A DNA stretch of 64,000 bases from Tretioscincus oriximinensis. Its lineage: Eukaryota > Chordata > Lepidosauria > Squamata > Gymnophthalmidae. This document shows, one piece after another, positions 13,480 to 25,574 of this stretch. The DNA is taken from positions 1,193,993 through 1,257,992 of the forward strand of contig JAJVDF010000276.1 of NCBI GenBank assembly GCA_022410635.1. Direction: 5' to 3'. The notes below the pieces were generated by a model. It was not told where the DNA came from and ran no database searches. It saw nothing but the letters and a program-made list of their open reading frames with translations. The stretch's first letter is position 1; each line of letters begins with the position of its first letter. The position numbers were made by a program, and so were the translations under genes.

Positions 13480-16047
13480 ATTAATGAAAGTCAAGCAGTT
13501 ATAATGCCAGTAATGAATATAACATGCCAGGTATGACATTTTCCATGAAACATGTAATTTATCCAGTATATTAGTATTGCTGACCATAAAAATTACATTA
13601 TTAGTAGATAAAGTATGTCTTTCCTGCATTGAAAATAACTTCAATGAGAGGTTGCAAAATCAGTTGAAACAAAACCTGTTGTGTTAGTCCCAGGCTTTGA
13701 CTCAATTATGATGCAACATGTTCTGTATTGGCTAATCTCCTACTTTTGTGTACCAACGTGTAACGGGGAAATTTTGTAAACATTCTGCTGCAAGCATTTT
13801 GGCAACTATTAATATGAATTTAAAAACGGGTTAATTCTAAAATGTCCTCACTGTCNCATTGAAATCAAAATAGTATATATAAAAAATCGGGAATTCCCAT
13901 ATTTCCCTGGAACAGTCCCTTATTTCCCTGGAGGGTGCTCCTAGTTTCGCACTTGCCACTAGATCCTCAGGTGGCTCCAGTGGCTAACTCTAGAAGGTTC
14001 ATTGCCACCAACCTTTTTTTTACAACTCGGCCATAATTTATTAATGTATATCTTATAACACACAAAGAAGCTTACAATATTAAAACATACAAAAATATAA
14101 TACAATATTAAGAAAACCAATGAAAAAATACATTTTTAAAATATTCAGAGATGTGTCTAGAGAAGAATGCAAATGTGAATCCTGGCAGTATCATGACTGG
14201 ACTATCACAATGCGCTTGACATGGGATAAGAGAACCCCAAAACTCAATTTTACTGCAGAGTGTAGCAGTAAAAATGTTGATAAGCACGGCTAGGACACGT
14301 TTTCAAAATAATGTTACATATTACTAAACCCAAGACAATGTATTAATTAATACAAAATCATTAACAATTTGTGCCTTAAAAGAAGTATCAGAGAGCCTTC
14401 TTCTATATAGACTTGCTCATTTTTATTCAGATAACAGCTGCATCAGAGCTCATAAAAATCCTTCTATCCTTTCCTTATGAGAGCTTTTGTAGGTTGGGAA
14501 AATTTTGCCTCTTGGGGGCATATTCAGCTATGCATTATATGCCTTTAAATGATTACTGAAAACACATCTCTTTCCTCTGGGCTTAATATAAGACAAACTT
14601 TTATCTTTGCCTGTTTCTGCATTGCTTGCTTGTTTTCTTATTTCAAAACTATTTAATATGGTGTGGTCTGTCACATACTTTTTTTTTCTAAGTATCAGTA
14701 TAGGGAAAAATAAAGTAAATATGTTCACAGACTATTTGAAAAATAGTACGTACATAGTCTAGGGTTCCATGATGGGGAAAAAAGCAGGAGTTAAATATAC
14801 CGGTAAATAAAACAAGTACACAAACATGTCTGCAGATAGTTTACATGTTTTCTGTATACATTTTTGTTGCATTTGAAATAAAATGCTTAAAAGCAAGCTT
14901 TCATACATTTTTCAGGAGAATACATATTTTATGATTACAATATTATACTGCACAGCATTACAAATACTATAAAATGTGTTTAAAAATAAAATGAGGTGAA
15001 AGACTCTTGCCCTCAAAGCATGTTATCTGGAAGCTCTCTCAAAGTTCTGTTTATAAGTAACAAAGAAGATAATCATTTGTTGACACTTGCAGGATTCAGA
15101 TTTCAACTATTAACTTGTTTCTTTAGAATATTGTGCAATACATTTCACCCAACTAGAAACAAACAAACAAAGTTTCTGAGTTAACATTACTAATGAGACT
15201 TCAGTCTATCTAATATGTATTTTCTTAAAACATTCAGAATTATGGAAACAGGATAGAGAGTTTTCACATCGATCTTACCACCGTTCCAATAACCAAACTA
15301 CTTGTTGTAATCAGTATCTGTCATAGGAGGTCCAATTTGCTAAAAGGCACATCTGGGTACTTGTGACAACAAGAGAAAAATGGAGAAACAGCCTTTTTAC
15401 TCTGATTTGATGTGTTCCTTTATAAAATGGGAATTAGAATATATTTTTCAATAGGCTGCATCTAGTCACTTAGTAATCTTTGCTTTACTTCTCCCTCACT
15501 ATCCATCTTTGACAACAAGAAAAATTGGATAATGTGAAAGACAATCTGAAATTAATTTTAGGAACCAAGTTTATATTCCCCATTTTGGTTCTGAAAATGC
15601 ATCTATATTTAGATAGCTATGGATTGCAAATAAATTAAACTTGTTTACTGATCTATTCAAGCTGTTAGAAACTGGCCAGTGATTTCAAATGTTTGGATCA
15701 GAGCATGCTGTGTGAAATGCAAAAAAACAACACACTCATTTTCCAGACAGAAGATGCCAGAAGTACAGTAATTACGGCCAGGTGGTTTGGCTAGTTTGCT
15801 TATTATAGCACTTCAGTGTCTCTCTGAAAAGTACTGGAAATTTGAGAATATGATAATATTCTGAAAAAGAGAATAAATTTATCTCAATCAGTTTTTTCTT
15901 ACTTATGCTTACTCTGGGGCCAAATAAAGGCCTGATTGGGGAAACACTGATACTCTGAATTTACAATACATCTCAAGTGATCTTTGGGGAAAATCATGTA
16001 GAAAACTGGTCAACAAAATTAAAAGAAATAGAAATGTTCATTAAATA
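13480..16047. other. AT-rich intron sequence
   Basis: No coding exon or transposon was recognised. One ambiguous base lies at 13856. Confidence 0.45.
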
Positions 16048-16121
16048 TAGTGCTCAAAACAATTAAGGGAACACTTTAACATACACTATTAAGTTAAAGT
16101 GTTCCCTTGTTTTGAGCAGTA
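16048..16121. mobile_element. Palindromic Tc1-like MITE (copy 1)
   Basis: TGCTCAAAACAATTAAGGGA and ACACTTTAAC are mirrored by GTTAAAGTGTTCCCTT and GTTTTGAGCA, with TA-rich flanks. The terminal phrase TGCTCAAAA..AAGGGAACACTT is that of a Tc1-like element widespread in fish and reptiles. The element is about 74 bp and almost all palindrome. A second full copy is at 56427-56506, a half copy at 23841-23880. Confidence 0.88.
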
Positions 16122-19100
16122 TATTTTGAATTGCTGTTACTTCTTATAAGATGAAACTAAAAAACTGGGAATTTTAAAATTGAAATCAGAATTCTGCACT
16201 GAATAAATAGGCTACTTCCTTCCCCCATCCCTCAATTTTATTCTACTAAGTACCAACAGACTGCTGAACTATTCATAGAAACAGCCTAAGAGTGGAAGCC
16301 TAGAAGGATTAGGAAAGATGCTCCACCCACAGCTGCAGTCAAATAGCAAAGACGCCAGCAATTGCAAAGAAACTGTATTCTACATTCCAGCAACTGAAGT
16401 ACCCCTCTTTTGTGAACATTAACAGTGTCTAAAAGCTCGGTAACTAACATACTTTGTTTCAAAGGATTCATACAAAAAAATCTACTCAGTCTCTCAAATT
16501 TATTCACCTATAGACTCAACTTTTTAAAATTTGCCCATGTACGAAGACTTAAAACCCCTGAATGACAGGGCTTCTTTACTTTGTTTCTTATCATACTGAT
16601 GATAGGAAAACAGAAGCAATTTAGGCAATATGGTCCAAAGGATGGAGTTCCAAGGCCTTTAGCAACTATTTATCCTTAGTCTACCACACAGAGAATTCCA
16701 GATTTTAGTCTCCAGGGACTAGATTTACAAGGAGTGCAAATACTTGCTCGATGTGAAACAACTAGACATCAAGGTAACACTTCTTTTGTGAAGTAATATT
16801 GCACTGGGCTTTGCTTAAGAGATTACAGACCACACTCACTAAAATTATAGCCATTATAGAGAACTCATTTTAATGCTTTTATTTCCTTGTAAAAAGCATT
16901 TGTAACAACTCTTCTGCACCCATGATTTCATATTTCTGTTCTTGGCTTTTTGTATATATATTTTTACAACACCAGACATTTCCCTTCAGCATCAATTGTA
17001 GAAATGTTCAGTTATTTCAAGAAGACAGAAGCAATGGAAAACCAGCAAGATTACTTCTTTATACATATACATATTTCTAAAAAGTTTTAGAAATGTCTCA
17101 TTTTTAATTTCTGAAGCTACTATCACAATTTCCACTCTATAACTCTCTGATCTCATTTCTAAAAGTGTAAACAAAAATATTCTTACAACATGTCTAAGCA
17201 ATTCAGTGGGACTGGAAACTACACCTGAGAAATGTGAGACTATTATAGATGTTAAGTACACTAGGGAAACTGCAGTGACTTCTCTTGGTGCCAGACGCTT
17301 GTCCAACTAATAATACCAAGAATAGTGTTGCAGTCTAAAACATTTGGCGTGCACTACATTGACAATTCCAAGTGCAGTCCAAGCAGGCAAAGGACTCCTT
17401 TGGAAAAGACCTGGAGTTTATCTGTTGCATAAAAGATACTAATTGAAAGAAGTCAATCATTTTCTGATGTATATTGCAAGTCACAATAGGGAATCAAATT
17501 TAAACTCAAATATTTCACATTTACGCTCAAGAATATAAATACATCACTGCAGTAACAAAGCTAATAATAAAACTATGATCTTGAATATCAAACAAAATGT
17601 CACTCTTTGTATCAAAAGCAACACAGTTAAAAAGAAGAAAAACAGAATATTATAAGAATGAAGCAAATTGTATCTGTAAATAATCATTATTTTCTGTAAT
17701 TTATTAAGCAACAATCCATGGATAGCTTCATTTAAGGCACCAAAATTTATAAATTCTGCAATCAGACAAGTAGCTCAAATTTTAATTTAAATGAGCTACA
17801 GACTTGTATCTGATTTGTATTTTAACTATCTCTGTTTATGTACTTCTAAGTGTAAGCTTATTTGTAACAGTGCAGGTTTATGACAATTATATAAATATTC
17901 TATTCAAAAACATTGAGGTTAAAGAGTGAGCAGAAAGCCAATTTAAGAATCATATCAAGGCCTCAGAAACCTACAATTTTCCTGCTTAGGTTTTTTTTTC
18001 TATGATAGGTGGGATTTAAAGGTTTTCTTTCCACACAAGTGTGGATTCCTTTTCCTGGCATGCTCTGTTTACACAGGGTAGAACATAGACCAGCCTAAGG
18101 GGTCCAACATGGTACCCTAGTGTAATTTAACACCAAGCTGTACTGGTGCCCTAATAACAGTAATTTGGGACAAGGACACACATAGACAAATACATTTATG
18201 TGGTGTAATATACTACAGGGGATCCTTTTTGGTGGTAAAACAGGGTTTACCATTGAAACCTTGACAGCTCCAAAAGCCAGCACAAGACAGATTGTGGACC
18301 GATAGCAACTGTCAGGATGAATATGGCACAAATTTTGGTAAGCTTTGCAATACACGTAAACATACTAGCATCATGGCAACAAATATTATATAACTAGATT
18401 TTAAAAGTGACATAAAAGCTGAAATTCCAATAGGGTCTGCAGATGAAATCACGCTATTATGCATTCGTAACCCTAACTAAAGAATGTGACTAGTTTTTCT
18501 TCCCCTTCTCCCCTTACAGAATATATCCTGGCTGCCCTCCCCTCTCCATACACATTCCTACACACACTAGAAAAATAACTGGTAGTTAGAAAGAACAATT
18601 ACTTCTTAAATCATTTGCAAGACTTTCACAAAAGATTTTCAGGTTGACTTTTAACTGATCCACCCTCAGCATTTAAAACACAAAGAACTGCCTACAGGAT
18701 TTGCTTGCAGGCAGGACTGGTTTCCTTAATATGCGATTTAAAGGTATGAACAGCAGAAATAAACAACTGAGAGTATAAAGCTGATCAAGACCCAATGTGT
18801 TTTATCATGTAAATTATTTTTTCCAACCACATACATCATTCTGCTTTAAGCTGCTTCCAAACATTAAGTTATTTTTCCCATTGTTGCTGAAATAAAATAT
18901 AGACATTCCAGAAATAACACAGGGCAGACAGTGTTTTATTTCGGAATATCTATGGAATGGGGGCAAGTAACCCATGTCTGGTTGCAGAGCGAAATCAGCA
19001 GCTGGAGCGTGAGTGTGGCGTGTGTGTGTGTGTGTGTGCATTATGCATGGAAGTGAAAGAAACACAAATCCTTTTAGCCTAAAAACTCCCATCACCAACA

Positions 19101-19189
19101 GTTGGCACCGGCTGTTCTTTCTTTACTCACGGCAAAAAAAACAAAAGGGAAGAAAATGAATGTTAACGTTTCATGATCCACGTCAACCT
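16122..19189. other. AT-rich intron sequence next to the JMJD1C island
   Basis: A GT-dinucleotide run is at about 19020-19037. No transposon or exon was recognised; the 100-codon frames have no supporting features. Confidence 0.45.
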
Positions 19190-19767
19190 GCTCCCAGCCT
19201 AGGCATCTGCCCACCACAAACCTGGCAACCCATACACGCGCCCTCCTCCCCCGTGGGGTGCGCAGAAGAGGGAGAGAAGCGTGGAGGGAGGCGGGGGGGC
19301 GGAGGGGGGCAGCGGCCCTTCCCCTCAGGAAGAGCTAAGCTCTGTGGGAAGAAGGGGAAATGGTTTCCCGTCTGTTGCTGAAGCCCCTTCCCTCTGTTCG
19401 GGGCCTAAAAGGGGGAAATGAGAGCGGATGTGTCATGTTTAAACTCCTGCCTCGCCGCCTCCCCCTCCACTGACTATGGAGAAGGAAGGGAGTGCCTCCT
19501 CCTCCTCCCTACCTCTGGAGTTTTCTCCACACCACCACTACTGCCACACACACACACGGGACCACACAGAGGGGGGGGGAGGCAGGCGAAGGAATGAGGC
19601 AAACACGTCCCCCTTCAGCGCCTCCCCCTCTCCGCCCAATCTGTGGAAGGGGAATCCATTCCCATCGTTCCTCCAGGGGAGAAAGGGGGGGGTCTTCTCC
19701 CCCCCTCCCCCCCCTCTCCCCCTCGTGAGGGAAACTCCTCGCCCCTCTGCCGCTCGCTCGTCCTTAC

Positions 19768-19935
19768 CGACAACTCGGCGCTCTGCGAATCCCGGTGGGA
19801 GACGGTGCGGATGACGCCCGCCCTCCAGCGCCCGCTCTCCGGCGGCTCCTCCTCTCCCACGGCGCCGCCGCCGCCGCCGCCGCCGACACACAAGAACCGC
19901 TTGCCCACCAACTCCGGCCGCGACTCCACCGCCAT
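19768..19935 (-). CDS. JMJD1C: JMJD1C coding exon 1 (N-terminal 56 codons)
   Basis: The frame starts MAVESRPELVGKRFLCV and later reads WRAGVIRTVSHRDS. From memory these match the N-terminus of vertebrate JMJD1C (KDM3C/TRIP8) almost residue for residue and differ clearly from KDM3A and KDM3B. The ATG sits in GCCGCCATGG, an optimal Kozak context. The exon ends after codon 56 (Ser, TCG) at a GTAAGG donor (19767 downward), so it is phase 0, and the next exon is expected to begin with the Val-Tyr-Val-Glu-Phe segment of the family. JMJD1C is a very large nuclear protein with a C-terminal JmjC dioxygenase domain, linked to histone H3K9 demethylation and transcriptional co-regulation; none of the catalytic region is in this window. 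Residues 18-24 are a seven-glycine run encoded by a GGC repeat, followed by an acidic Glu/Pro stretch where the human protein has different sequence. Downstream exons lie beyond position 1. Confidence 0.93.
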
Positions 19936-20353
19936 GGCGGCCGCCGAAGCGCAGCGACCTCTTACCGAACGGTCCCCGAGCCAAGCGAGCGCCCCAGCGG
20001 CCCAACTCGCTCCGCTACGGCGCGCCCATAACGCCAGAAAGCGGCAGCAGGAGAGGGACGTTAGGGAGGGTCGCCGTTTCCTCCCCCGCCTCCTCCTCCT
20101 CCTCCTCGGCGGCTGCTCGCCTTGCTTTTCCGCGCGCCCCGAGCAGCCGAAGACGCGTCGTCCGTTTCTCTCGCGCTGCTAGCTCCGGCTCCTCCTTCGA
20201 CGTTTGCTCTTCCTTCGGTTGCCGCCGCCGCCGCCGCTCCGAGCCGGGCGCCCCGGGCAGCAGCAGCAGCAGCAGCCGCAGCAGCAGCAGCCGCCGCCGG
20301 CGCCGCCGCGACCAGCCTGACACAAACACTCGGAAGGGAGGGAGGGAGGAGGA

Positions 20354-20406
20354 GGGGGGGGGATGGGGGGGGGGGGGGGTAAGGGCGGGGGGGGGGGGGG
20401 GGGGGG
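20354..20406 (+). repeat. Long poly-G tracts in the JMJD1C upstream region
   Basis: Runs of 9, 15 and 20 Gs lie close together on the plus strand, with more at 20632-20658. Because JMJD1C is transcribed leftward, the RNA-like strand carries the C runs. The tracts could form G-quadruplex or i-motif structure and are also places where run length is unreliable in assemblies. Confidence 0.9.
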
Positions 20407-20802
20407 AGGAGGCGCGGGCTCGGGTGCCTGCGCGGCAGCCCGACCGGCCGTGCGGGCGCAGCCGCCTCGTCGCTTTTAACGCTGCCCCGACGGCGACCAC
20501 GAGGAGAAGGGAAGGCAGCCAGCCAGCCAGCCAGGAACAGGCTGAGGCGACTGTCTGGTTGTTCTGGGGGAGCTGAACAACTTCAGGTATCGCTGTGTTG
20601 GCATCAAAGGCATGTGGCATCCTCCAGGGACGGGGGGGGCATAGGTAGGGGGGGGGGCAAGGTTGATAAAGTAGGGCTCTAGGAGCCTGAATATTTAATT
20701 TTTTATTTTACAAACAGCCGGTCCCCGGGGGCTCCTGACCCTGGGGCCCTGGCCTGGCTTGTCCTATAGTAGCTGCACCCCCGGGGGATGAAAAACTACT
20801 AA

Positions 20803-20972
20803 GGCCCTGTCCACACAGAGCTATACACCTCGGAATAGGATCCTGCTAGCCACATGGTAATATAGACTATGGCAGGCCCCGAATGGGGCCTGCCATAGTC
20901 TACACTGCCGTGTGGTTGGCCAAGCTCTGTCCCGGGATGTCACCCAGAATAAGGCTTTGTGTGGACAGACCC
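20803..20972. mobile_element. Hairpin-centred inverted-repeat element, copy A
   Basis: The outer ends GGCCCTGTCCACACAGAGC and GCTTTGTGTGGACAGACCC are imperfect inverted repeats. At the centre is a perfect hairpin: 18-base arms TAGACTATGGCAGGCCCC (20863-20880) and its complement (20885-20902) with a four-base loop. It is a non-autonomous DNA-transposon-like element; the superfamily is uncertain, hAT-like by the style of its ends. A related copy is at 38511-38678. Confidence 0.82.
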
Positions 20973-22720
20973 AAGTGTCTTCATTCCGTTTCTGACGGAA
21001 AGGAAACATTCCCCCTATCCCTCCACCCCCCCTCCCGCGCCTTGTGCCCCTCTGGCGCCTCTGGCAGCCAGCAGCTGGAATCTTAAGGCGGGGGGGGGGG
21101 GTTAAGGGCAGTGCGTGCGTGTGCTTGTTGGCAGGAAAAGCCCAAATTCTGGGATATTTGGAAAAATCGACTACAGCGAAAGTATAAGGCGACCCACATA
21201 CTGCTGCGAATGCACCAATGCAACCTAAGCGAGGTCAGCTGCTTTTTTGTTGCTAAGTGCTGGGAAAAACTATTCTTCCTCCCTCTCTCGCCTAGTTGCT
21301 AAACGAGACATAGCTTGTTTTTGTACATCATCCATCCATACTACGGTTAGTCTGGATTCTCTCTCTTCTTCCCCCCCCCCCCCCCGCCCCGTTTCTTCTT
21401 CAATGCTTTTTCCTTTTCATCTCTGCAGGATGACTCATAGCAGCTGAGGTCACCCTCTCCCTCTCGCTGAATGAAACACCCACCCAGGGAAAAATCTACC
21501 TATCCAGAGTAATGTTTTTGCACTGAACGCAGGCTTGCCATGGTTACTGCGCTCTGGTGATGCTGCTGTTGCTCCTGCAGCAGTTGTGGAAGGACTGCCT
21601 CAGCAAGCACACAGGAGAACTAAGCTTATTAACATAAAGCGTTTTGGAAAAAATTACAATGCAAGAAGATCCCAGCCTGCTTTCACAGGTCTTGTTTTCC
21701 ATTTTAGGTACACTGCCGTTCCAAATCTTTGCAGCACATTTATTTTGGGGAGCAGTGCTATTAACTGGCACACACTCTATGCAAAGTGCTTCTTAATTAG
21801 CACAGGATGAAGAACATACTATTACACAGTATGCTTCTACAGTTCCAAGTCCAGTCATGAAAAAGGAACAGAGCTGTGGCTAAGCAGTCTGTGTGGGCTA
21901 ATGCACCAAGTGCCTGATATGACCTTTTTTGCAAACTCAAAACAATGAACGTACTACTTTATATCCTTTGTGTGAAACCACAATACTAAAACAAGCTCCA
22001 GTTCAGTGCCAATTTTTGCTGCATTTTGTAATGCGGACAAACTCGGCTGATTTATCCTGCTGCTTTTGTCTTCCCTTTCTAACTGTGGTTAAATAGGGGG
22101 ACTACAGTTGTTTGGTGGGAATCAGCAATGATTAGACAACAATAATGGTAGATATTATACACTTCTCTCAACTGATTCTGGATAATTATGTACTCTCATA
22201 ACGGGAGTCCAGGTGTGCTGCAACCAGATCAGAGACTGGGGCACATAAAGGCTTTGAGGCAGAACAGGCAAACCAGTCATGGTTCCCCTTTCCTCTAATA
22301 GGAAGTTGTAGGATTGTTAAGAAACAACTAATATCTGGCAATGGTATGAATTGATATTATTCCCTATTCCTGCTGACCTTTAAAATATCCAGCAAGGTTC
22401 AGGACTGTATGTTGCATTCATAAAAAGCTCACAATTAACGCATATAAAAGTTATAGTAAGGAAAAATCGCACGATATTTTGCCAGACACAAAGTATTCCC
22501 TTTCAAATCCTACAGACAAAAAAGTGATAGCAAAGATATAGTTTTCAGAGACTAGAAATACATTATAAATACACAAATTGCACAATAGCCAATTTATCAT
22601 ACAGTCTTAATTAAGAGGCCTTGGATAAATCAGTAAATCTGCATTGCTTGTAATAACAATTACCTGGCTTATAAAGTTAGGTAATCTGAAATTTACATAG
22701 ATAAAGTTACAATCTGAATT
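20973..22720. other. Flank upstream of the JMJD1C island, no gene recognised
   Basis: GC falls back to background. Homopolymer runs occur at 21088-21100 (G) and about 21370-21386 (C). No exon or transposon was identified. Confidence 0.45.
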
Positions 22721-22721
22721 A

Positions 22722-22805
22722 TCCAGCAAAGGGACTAGTAGCACTTAGAGACTAACCCCTTTGCTGGAGTTTCTACTGGACTAACATGGCTATTTCTCTG
22801 AATCC
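22722..22805. mobile_element. Remnant of the hairpin repeat also seen at 59551
   Basis: CCAGCAAAGGGACTAGTAGC, TTAGAGACTAAC and CTAACATGGCTATTTCTCTG match the ends of the 59.6-kb element. The middle is deleted so the two ends almost abut. Confidence 0.7.
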
Positions 22806-23544
22806 GAATTATATTCAGAAAAAGAAAATATCAATCTCAAGATAAAATTAGTACTGTTATATCCAACATATCCTTTATCGCTATGATTATTAAAAAGCAA
22901 GGAGTTAACACTTTCTATAGCACAAAACTAATAAGAGCAACTAGAACCTCCTAGGACATACAATCTTAAGTATGTATATACCAATTTAGTTGGCTGTCAG
23001 ACTGATCATTTTATTTCATTTTCAACTACAATAAAAAGAAACTGAAAAATGTAAATTTCCCTTTACTAGAGCTGAGTCAGTAGTAATTAGTGGCAGATGC
23101 CTGCCACATTGTGAAGGTTACATTTCACTCTGGTCCCATAGACAGTTGCCACAGCTACTCACCCCAAAAGAAAACCTTCCCAATAACATTTGGTTAGGGA
23201 GGAGATGATTTCAGAAAAAAAAATCCACCACATGCAATCTCAATTTGCAACAAGCAACTAGAATTCCACTACTAAATATCGGACCAATACCTCTTTTCCC
23301 ATTTTCTTCCTGTGGTGATAGTTGGTGAATGAACAGTATAAGAAGCCTATTCTTCTGTCTTGTATATACATTGTGCAACCCACAAATGTAAATCATGGGT
23401 CTGACATAACAAAGAATCCATTACTGTTCAAAAGACATCCTTTACAAAACACTATTCAACATGATTACAGTATATGCAAGTGTATAGTAACAGTTACCTA
23501 CTCATTTTATGGGCCTGAAATTCTACATGACCATCACCAAGCAG

Positions 23545-23610
23545 TTGCCCACAATTAAGCCTTCTCTGTGGTGGCACCATGTCCTTAAGAGTATTCTCAG
23601 TTCTGATTTA
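23545..23610 (+). mobile_element. L2-like LINE fragment
   Basis: GCCTTCTCTGTGGTGGCACC is the L2 ORF-end phrase also visible, diverged, in the element at 56000-56760. The fragment is short and frame-broken. Confidence 0.5.
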
Positions 23611-23840
23611 TTTTTAATTAATTTTTTTTATTAATAATATTAATGAGGTATTTATGACTGCATCCTTTAGCTGCCCATCGATGACATTCCTTTCTACTTC
23701 GGCTTCCCGATATGAATGGTTTTCTCTCCAATATTTTAGTTATGTTTTCATATAATCAATTATTGGTTTTTACTGCAAATTGTTTTGAAAGATTTATTAG
23801 GTAAAGATGTACTATCAACATTCTAAACATATACAAAAAA

Positions 23841-23880
23841 TATACTGCTGAAAACAATTAAGGGAACACTTCATACACTG
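23841..23880. mobile_element. Half copy of the palindromic Tc1-like MITE
   Basis: TATACTGCTGAAAACAATTA followed by AGGGAACACTT matches one arm of the elements at 16048 and 56427. The other arm is missing. Confidence 0.75.
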
Positions 23881-23907
23881 CAAGAAATCAGTTACGCCTG
23901 CTTCTTC

Positions 23908-23954
23908 ATTGTATGACTTGTATGCTCCAGAGGAGCATATCCAAGTCATACAAT
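23908..23954. repeat. Near-perfect short hairpin
   Basis: Arms ATTGTATGACTTG..ATGCTCC and GGAGCATATCCAAGTCATACAAT pair over about 21-23 bases around a three-base loop. It lies directly after the half MITE and is of unknown origin. Confidence 0.8.
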
Positions 23955-24114
23955 TAATTTCCCTTTGCCCCTAACTTTATACTCAATTGTTGTCAGCCAG
24001 CATTGCCAAATGTTTAAGTATTCGAAAGAGAAACAGATAAAAAGCATTTACTAGTTTGAAGAGGGAAAAAAAATAATTCCAAGGGCATGGTGAGAGTTTA
24101 ACATTCTAAAGATG

Positions 24115-24245
24115 CATCTCTTATAATCCGGCCTTTGGTTGAAGAAATGCCATTTTAATTCCTACCTTCAGATACTATTTTTAATGTGTCAATTTTGTAC
24201 TGTTGTTTTTACTGTTAGTGGAGTGTAAGTGCAAATAAATAACGG
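24115..24245 (+). mobile_element. L2-like LINE 3' tail
   Basis: GGCCTTTGGTTGAAGAAATG, TTTTTAATGTGTCAATTTTG and a terminal AAATAAAT match the reverse complement of 5667-5790. Confidence 0.7.
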
Positions 24246-24344
24246 TCCATCTCAGGATGGACTGGGGCCATTTTAGGCCGTTTACTATGAGAGGTAAACC
24301 AAGGCAAAATAAGTTCTAAGATTAGAATATCTATATTACTACGT

Positions 24345-24815
24345 AAGAACATAAAAGGGGCCCTGCTGAATTGGGCCACTATCTAGTCCGGCATCTATCT
24401 CGTATAGTGGCCCACCAATTATATCTGGGCAGTTTCAAGCAGAAGAAGGCAAAACCTTCACCCCTTCATGAAGGTCCCTACAAATAGTATTTCCGGAAAA
24501 CTGCCTGTTGCTCCATCCCAGAGGCAGTACCAAGTGATCCATCCTAATAGCTATTAATATACTTGGATTCCACGAATTTCTCTAATCTGTCTTAAAGCTA
24601 TTCAGGCTACTAACTACCACCATCTCTTCTGGAAGAAATTTTGTAGACCAACAACCCTCTGGATAAAAAAATACTTTGTCTTTCCATCAACTTCCCTGGT
24701 TCTTGTATATATTTTATTTCTCTGCTCCTATACTTCAAGGCTGAAGAGACCTGGAAGTTGCAGCCTGAATTCGTAAATGAGGTGTTCCAGTCTTTATCAA
24801 TCTTGTTGCCCATTT
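24345..24815 (-). mobile_element. CR1-type LINE 3' end
   Basis: The antisense series AGAACATAAAAGGGGCCCTG, ATCTAGTCCGGCATC, CTGCCTGTTGCTCCATCC and AAGGCTGAAGAGACCTGG parallels 10150-10700. The overlapping 138-codon minus frame (24610-25026) is mostly built from this remnant. Confidence 0.8.
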
Positions 24816-25574
24816 TTGTTGCTAGCAAAAGATAGACAAGTGCACTTTGGATAGGGAACTTCTGGTTTCCTTCCTGGCTCGAAGTCCCCAAATCTTCTGA
24901 CTGCTCTTCAGACATACTATCACTTACAAAACAGGACTCTCTTCCTGGAATGAGGCAAAGAATGGCATTCCTGTGCACGGCATAGAATGTGGCTGCTAAT
25001 GAACAACTATGGTTGTGTCTCCCCAACTTTGGGCACCTGAACTTGCTAGTTGGTCTCCAAGCTGCTTCTGAATTGGATGCAGACCGTTCACTCTTTGCCC
25101 GAGTCTGTTTCTGGCAACTGAAATGGACTCAGAGTTGGGCTTATCCAAAATCGTAACAATACTGATCAAGATAAGAAATTTTCCGGAAGGTATGAAAATG
25201 CACTTTGGCATATAATTTCAAAGACAGAAGGTAGCCTTCATTCTGTTAAAATGTAAAAACTGCCAAATTAGTAGAGAGCTTATCCACAAATACATGCTAT
25301 GTCTTTTGAAGACTACAATATTTGTTAAAAAAAAAAAAGGGGGGTGTCTTACAAAGATTACTTGAATTTTTTTTGCTAAATGATTTTATAATTTTTGAAC
25401 TGCAACTGATTCACTGATAAATTATACTTATACCCAACCCACACTTACTGCATTATACAGGCTAAAAAGAAGATTAGCAACTGAACTTTAGAAGACAGCA
25501 AGCAGCAATTTAAACCTGTCCTAAAACAGAATGCCTCGTTTGTTAAATGATACTATATGACAAACACTTATCAG

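Larger units (their letters stand above)
1..19767 (-). other. JMJD1C: JMJD1C intron 1 (5' part)
   Basis: Inferred from the donor at 19767 and the absence of the expected second exon anywhere to the left. I looked on the minus strand for the segment that continues the family after exon 1 and did not find it. Intron 1 of this gene is long in mammals. Contents are AT-rich sequence with the LINE and inverted-repeat elements listed separately. Confidence 0.75.
19190..20620 (-). promoter_or_regulatory. JMJD1C: CpG-island promoter and 5' UTR region of JMJD1C
   Basis: This block is strongly GC- and CpG-rich against AT-rich flanks. It covers JMJD1C coding exon 1, the start of intron 1 (below 19768) and, above 19935, the 5' UTR and core promoter. 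The upstream part holds CCG/GGC triplet runs (19862-19884, 20220-20240), a CAG/CCG compound repeat (about 20262-20305) and very long G homopolymers on the plus strand (20354-20406). There is no obvious TATA box, as is usual for CpG-island promoters. The transcription start cannot be placed from sequence. Long open frames on both strands here (for example 20015-20620 minus and 19643-20182 plus) are low-complexity frames produced by high GC and few stop codons. Confidence 0.85.

Noticed and set aside
20015..20620. 201-codon minus-strand frame upstream of JMJD1C
   Set aside because: It is Arg/Pro/Leu-rich low complexity in a CpG island, out of frame with the clear JMJD1C start, and produced by triplet runs.
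24610..25026. 138-codon minus-strand frame
   Set aside because: About half is a decayed CR1 remnant in antisense, with no recognised domain in the rest.
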